A stretch of 37,015 bases of DNA from Bacteroidales bacterium. Its GTDB lineage: Bacteria > Bacteroidota > Bacteroidia > Bacteroidales > F082. The stretch's first letter is position 1. Every line of letters begins with the position of its first letter. The notes beneath the pieces were generated by a model that ran no database searches, was not told the DNA's origin, and saw nothing but the letters and a program-made list of their open reading frames with translations. Location: positions 1-37,015 of the forward strand of contig JAFZXR010000055.1 in assembly GCA_017616675.1 (NCBI GenBank), written 5' to 3'. This document shows positions 34,801 to 37,015 of this stretch, in pieces. The translations under genes were made by a program, and so were the position numbers.

Positions 34801-35525
34801 CCGTCGAGTGACTGCTCGACCTCGACACCTGCGCCGAATGTTCTTGAAGGGCCTTTTGTGGTCATGTTGATGATACCGCCTGTGACGTCACCGTACATTG
34901 CCGGAGTACCGGAAAGCATAACCTCGACCTGGTCGATAGCCGACTGAGGCACCGAGTGGCTTCCGATGACGCGGACACCGTCGATGTAGTAGACAGTACC
35001 TTCAGAACGTGCACCACGCATGTTACCGACCTCACCGTCGGCCGAGAACACACCACCGACGGTGGCCGCGACTGCTTCTGCCGAACGGTTAGGCATCTTC
35101 GCGATTTCCTCGGCGGTGATGGTAGCACCTGCTGAAGTCTGGTCCTTCGAAATCAAAGGCACCTTATAGTCGACAATCTCAACGGCATCCAGCACTTCCG
35201 ACTGCATGCTCATCTTGATGTCCTGGAAGGTGATTTTGTTACCTGAGATCACAACGCCCTTCATGACGAAGGTGTTGTAACCTACGAATGTTGCTCTCAG
35301 GTCGTACGTTCCCGGAGGGATAGGGTTGATGTCGTAATTACCGTCAAAGTCAGTACTGCCGCCACCTACCTGCGTTCCGCCGTTCTCCAAAACGACGTTG
35401 GCAAAGGCAATAGGCTCGCCTGTGTCTTTGTCAGTAATGACACCCTTTAGACGACCTTGCTGTGCAAGCGCTAACGACCACGACGTCAGCACAATGCAGA
35501 ATAAAAATAGTAATTTTTTTAACAT
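31812..35525 (-). CDS. TonB-dependent receptor (SusC-like, with CarboxypepD-reg domain)
   Basis: Outer-membrane barrel of 1237 residues energised by the TonB-ExbBD system. Signal peptide ends LALAQ; residues 23-105 form a carboxypeptidase-regulatory-like domain (GVITDKDTGEPIAFANVVLE); a TonB-box-like VEIVDYKVPLI follows near 116-126; the plug runs to about 235 (MPNRSAEAVAATVGGV, YYIDGVRVIG, GDVTGGIINMTTKG); the rest is barrel ending IRIGMIFNF. It heads the operon with the T9SS cargo and PorV-family gene and has a strong promoter. No SusD partner lies in the window, so this is not a standard glycan-uptake pair; the substrate is unknown. Confidence 0.94.
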   Translation of the reverse strand: MLKKLLFLFCIVLTSWSLALAQQGRLKGVITDKDTGEPIAFANVVLENGGTQVGGGSTDFDGNYDINPIPPGTYDLRATFVGYNTFVMKGVVISGNKITFQDIKMSMQSEVLDAVEIVDYKVPLISKDQTSAGATITAEEIAKMPNRSAEAVAATVGGVFSADGEVGNMRGARSEGTVYYIDGVRVIGSHSVPQSAIDQVEVMLSGTPAMYGDVTGGIINMTTKGPSRTFGAGVEVEQSLDGYGHTRVGVNAQGPLIKGKKSETALLGFFVSGEFTRNKDGWISAIGHYKATDSWLDYIKDNPLRIGASGDGVYPNGEYTRMGSMEYVKNSQNTSNWTINTTGNVSIRTTETINLTIGGSYIRSRSHDYGRGQEYFNFEKNGIYDYQNWRVYGRFTQRFPTAPESTSLIKNFYYSLQVDYSRVNGKSYDPDHKKDIWQYGYLGKYTIHKTPSYTMDTAITVNGHTYTNVWHTSSWDYDTLVDFRPADYNPLLAKYTSMVYDLYQNDPAGHYTNFDELQLNQGLLNSSSPSAFYGLYAAPGTIQSNYGYSENDQFGVNLATAMTLGNHEIKFGLQYEQRNNRYWGIAGRSMWYLMRNLANFHIDQLDINNPEIIGYDGFVDTIKFYRMYNAADQRQFDKNLRSALGLSVTGVDWINTDSYDFNDNSIEYYDRDGKMHKAYLNDGFDISMFTPDELTQNGNSYVSYYGYDYLGKKLKKQPSFEDFFNETDENGNYTRPVGSFRPIYMAGYIQDKFAFKDLIFNVGVRVDRFDANQKVLKDPYILYDYYTVGDKINNGKITLPNGTQVSVPSNIGDDYAVYVDNIKNISQIMGYRYDNTWYNAEGAEISDPTTIGGIGGVTAWVKDKDQQHVDINSFKDYSPQWTVMPRISFSFPISDDALFFAHYDVLTQRPSNIHVNIYDYYYFSDLGGTFNNPALKPSQTIDYELGFTQKLTNSSSMTITAYYKELRNMIQMYRYEGAYPKSYTSYSNLDFGTVKGLTASYDLRRTKNVRLRASYTLQFTNATGASTTTMSALISAGVPNLRSTFAMPWDRRHQFNVTLDYRFADGKDYNGPVSKREKSGKKPIQWLANTGVAITMQGGSGTPYTAQSNINSPIMSGNRLLKGSFYGSRLPWAFRFDMKIDRDFDLNIGKKDGEKRPAYLNVYLQVLNVLNAKNIIGVYNSTGNPDDDGYLSAPEWQREINNQTNADSYRELYSLYVNDPGHYSSPRQIRIGMIFNF

Positions 35526-35588
35526 ACCTTGAATTTTTATGTTATACTATCAAATAATTTGCTTTCGTTAGTGTACATTTTTAGCGTT

Positions 35589-35619
35589 CAAAATTACAAC
35601 ATTTTTTTCATTCCCACAA
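35589..35619 (-). promoter_or_regulatory. Promoter of the TonB receptor operon
   Basis: On the minus strand TTG (35619-35617), a 20-base spacer and TAATTTTG (35596-35589), an excellent match to TTG-N19/20-TAnnTTTG. Predicted start near 35582, giving a leader of about 57 bases. Confidence 0.7.
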
Positions 35620-35802
35620 GCAAATAATTTTTATTTCGGAAAAATATTTTTCAACTTTTTTAGTTAAATCTTTGTAACACGTTAAAAATAAACATATTAT
35701 AATTTTAAAAAAATAAAGAAAATTTCGCTCGAAAATAAAATTTTAGGGTTTTAGGAAAGAATTTTTATCGGTTTTTTGCCGATTTTTTGTCGAAAAATTT
35801 GT

Positions 35803-35810
35803 TAATTTTG
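35803..35810 (+). promoter_or_regulatory. Candidate -7 box for the Rieske-like lipoprotein
   Basis: TAATTTTG fits TAnnTTTG and lies 18 bases before the ATG at 35829, implying a very short leader. TTG triplets upstream are not at the ideal distance. It supports the downstream ATG over the in-frame ATG at 35787. Confidence 0.45.
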
Positions 35811-35828
35811 CACCAAAATATTTTTCAA

Positions 35829-36266
35829 ATGAGGAAAATTTTGAGAATTTCAACGGTTTTTTTTGTCGCTTTAACAGCGATTTTTGCCGTTTCGTGCAAC
35901 AGCAAACCCGAGAACCCCAATGCTCCTGAAGTCAACATCAACTTTACAATATACCCCAACACCCTTGAATATCACGAGCTTAACACCGTCGGCGGATGGA
36001 TGTACGTCACCGCCCCGCGGCCAAGCTACGGCGTCATCGTTTACAGGTACAACATCGACGAATTCAGGGCCTACGAACGCATGGCTCCCAACAGCCCGTA
36101 TGCGTGTCCCGACAACCGTTTGTACGTCGAACTGCCCTACGTCATCGACTCATGCCTCGAGTACAAATATTCCATCCTCGACGGCAGCGTGATAGTGGGC
36201 TCAGGCTACCCGCTGATACAGTATTTCACACAGTACGACGGGTCGGAATTGAGGGTTTACAACTAA
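35829..36266 (+). CDS. Rieske-like lipoprotein lacking iron ligands
   Basis: A 145-residue lipoprotein (lipobox AVSC, Cys23). The start at 35829 gives a clean signal peptide (MRKILRISTVFFVALTAIFA); an earlier in-frame ATG at 35787 would add 14 residues ahead of it and precede the promoter box. The mature part follows the Rieske fold: GGWMYVTA, GVIVYRYNIDEFRAYER, then SILDGSVIVGSGYPLIQYFTQY and LRVYN. The two ligand pairs are lost: the C-x-H site reads Ala86-Pro-Asn88, and the C-x-x-H site keeps Cys109 but has Tyr112. It therefore cannot hold a normal [2Fe-2S] cluster and may be structural or ligand-binding. Single gene, convergent with ahcY. Confidence 0.7.
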   Translation: MRKILRISTVFFVALTAIFAVSCNSKPENPNAPEVNINFTIYPNTLEYHELNTVGGWMYVTAPRPSYGVIVYRYNIDEFRAYERMAPNSPYACPDNRLYVELPYVIDSCLEYKYSILDGSVIVGSGYPLIQYFTQYDGSELRVYN

Positions 36267-36276
36267 ACCGATTCTA

Positions 36277-36308
36277 TAAAAAAAAGAGACGTTTCGGGAA
36301 ACGTCTCT
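36277..36308 (-). terminator. Intrinsic terminator of ahcY
   Basis: A perfect 10-base-pair stem AGAGACGTTT/AAACGTCTCT (36285-36294, 36299-36308) with loop CGGG. On the minus strand it is followed by a run of T (36285-36277). The plus strand has only a weak T run, but it may also serve the Rieske-like gene. Its AGAGACG core matches the exb operon terminator. Confidence 0.85.
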
Positions 36309-36316
36309 ACGGGGTT

Positions 36317-37015
36317 TTAATATCTGTAAATGTCAGCTTTATAAGGGCCTTCGATAGGCACGCCGATGTAGTCGGCCTGCTTCTGTGTGAGCTTGGTCAG
36401 CTTCACTCCTATCTTCTCCAAGTGCAATCTTGCGACCTCCTCGTCGAGGTACTTCGGCAGGCAGTAGACGTCGACCGGATAGGTGCCGCGTTTGGCCCAG
36501 AGATCCATCTGCGCCAAGGTCTGGTTAGTGAACGAGTTACTCATCACGAAGCTTGCGTGACCTGTGGCGCAGCCGAGGTTCACCAGACGGCCTTCAGCCA
36601 GGATGAAGATGGCTTTTCCGTCGGGTTTCACAAACTTGTCGACCTGCGGCTTGATATTGATTTTCTTGACACCTTTGTAGTTTTCCAAGGCGTTGACCTG
36701 AATCTCGTTGTCGAAATGACCGATGTTGCAGACGATGGCCTGGTCTTTCATCTGGAGCATATGCTCGAGGGTGATGACATCGCAGTTGCCGGTGCATGTG
36801 ACGAAGATGTTGCCTTCCTTCACGGCCTCTTCCATGGTGGTTACCTCGTAGCCTTCCATGGCGGCCTGCAGTGCGCATATCGGGTCGATCTCGGTGACGA
36901 GCACGCGGGCACCGTAGGAGCGCATCGACTGTGCACAGCCTTTACCCACGTCGCCGTAGCCAAGCACCACGATGACTTTGCCAGCCAACATCACGTCGGT
37001 GGCACGTTTGATGCC
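36317..37015 (-). CDS. ahcY: Adenosylhomocysteinase, C-terminal part (5' partial)
   Basis: Splits S-adenosylhomocysteine into adenosine and homocysteine, clearing the product inhibitor of methyltransferases. The frame runs to the window edge, so the N-terminal part is missing; about 232 residues are visible. They include the NAD-binding Gly loop [28 protein letters not shown], the substrate-region block [10 protein letters not shown], the Asn/His segment [16 protein letters not shown], and the typical C-terminus ending KADIYRY, which closes the NAD site of the neighbouring subunit. A strong terminator follows. Any SAH riboswitch would lie outside the window. Confidence 0.96.
   Translation of the reverse strand, partial: GIKRATDVMLAGKVIVVLGYGDVGKGCAQSMRSYGARVLVTEIDPICALQAAMEGYEVTTMEEAVKEGNIFVTCTGNCDVITLEHMLQMKDQAIVCNIGHFDNEIQVNALENYKGVKKINIKPQVDKFVKPDGKAIFILAEGRLVNLGCATGHASFVMSNSFTNQTLAQMDLWAKRGTYPVDVYCLPKYLDEEVARLHLEKIGVKLTKLTQKQADYIGVPIEGPYKADIYRY

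Larger units (their letters stand above)
35526..35828. other. AT-rich divergent intergenic region
   Basis: About 300 bases between the TonB receptor and the Rieske-like lipoprotein with no credible coding frame. It holds the divergent promoter boxes listed separately. The middle (35620-35760) is mostly A and T with no clear repeat, hairpin or RNA gene that I could see. Confidence 0.6.

Noticed and set aside
35787..35828. Longer N-terminus for the Rieske-like lipoprotein
   Set aside because: The extra 14 residues would precede an otherwise normal lipoprotein signal peptide and overlap the candidate promoter box.
1..37015. CRISPR array, prophage, transposase or toxin-antitoxin genes
   Set aside because: No regularly spaced direct repeats and no integrase, transposase, phage structural or small paired toxin genes were seen on either strand.

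Overview
The window looks like chromosome of a member of the Bacteroidota, most likely Bacteroidales. The evidence is promoters of the TAnnTTTG type with few Shine-Dalgarno sequences, a SusC-like TonB-dependent receptor with an N-terminal carboxypeptidase-regulatory domain, type IX secretion (T9SS) parts (a Plug-type protein, a PorV-family barrel, a type A sorting domain), paired ExbD proteins, and lipoproteins with short Bacteroidota lipoboxes. No tRNA, rRNA, CRISPR array, transposase or phage gene was seen. The first and last genes run off the ends.

Layout. 1-2360: an exbB, small membrane protein, exbD, exbD operon closed by an intrinsic terminator. 2359-4839: priA on the minus strand, with an interspersed inverted repeat in its leader. 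5071-7493: a T9SS Plug-like protein and ApbE, separated by a hairpin-rich element. 7498-8972: tyrS, overlapping a tiny NqrM-like cysteine-rich membrane protein. 9103-18451: two divergent operons. One holds a GH16-like lipoprotein and an AlgX/DHHW-like protein. The other holds a GDPD-like lipoprotein, an MBOAT O-acyltransferase and a second AlgX/DHHW-like protein. An LtaS-like membrane transferase converges on the second operon. 18453-21677: a single-chain fusion of what are usually separate subunits of a flavin/iron-sulfur amino-acid dehydrogenase. 21766-26222: a minus-strand operon greA, HIT, THUMP methyltransferase, second LtaS-like transferase. 26335-35525: a TonB receptor, a 1451-residue T9SS cargo and a PorV-family protein in one operon. 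35829-36266: a Rieske-like lipoprotein that has lost its iron ligands. 36317-37015: the C-terminal part of S-adenosylhomocysteinase.

How it may work together. Energy for outer-membrane transport (Exb) and T9SS parts (Plug, PorV, sorting domain) fit the TonB receptor and cargo module. The centre of the window is the most unusual part. MBOAT plus AlgX-like proteins (acetyl transfer), two LtaS-like proteins (phosphoglycerol-type head-group transfer), a GDPD-like lipoprotein and a GH16-like lipoprotein together suggest a cell-surface glycan decoration and trimming system in a diderm. Three of these secreted proteins share a roughly 35-residue motif. The substrate cannot be read from the sequence. 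A second notable signal is a terminator-like hairpin in the short leader of greA, reminiscent of the GraL attenuator of E. coli.
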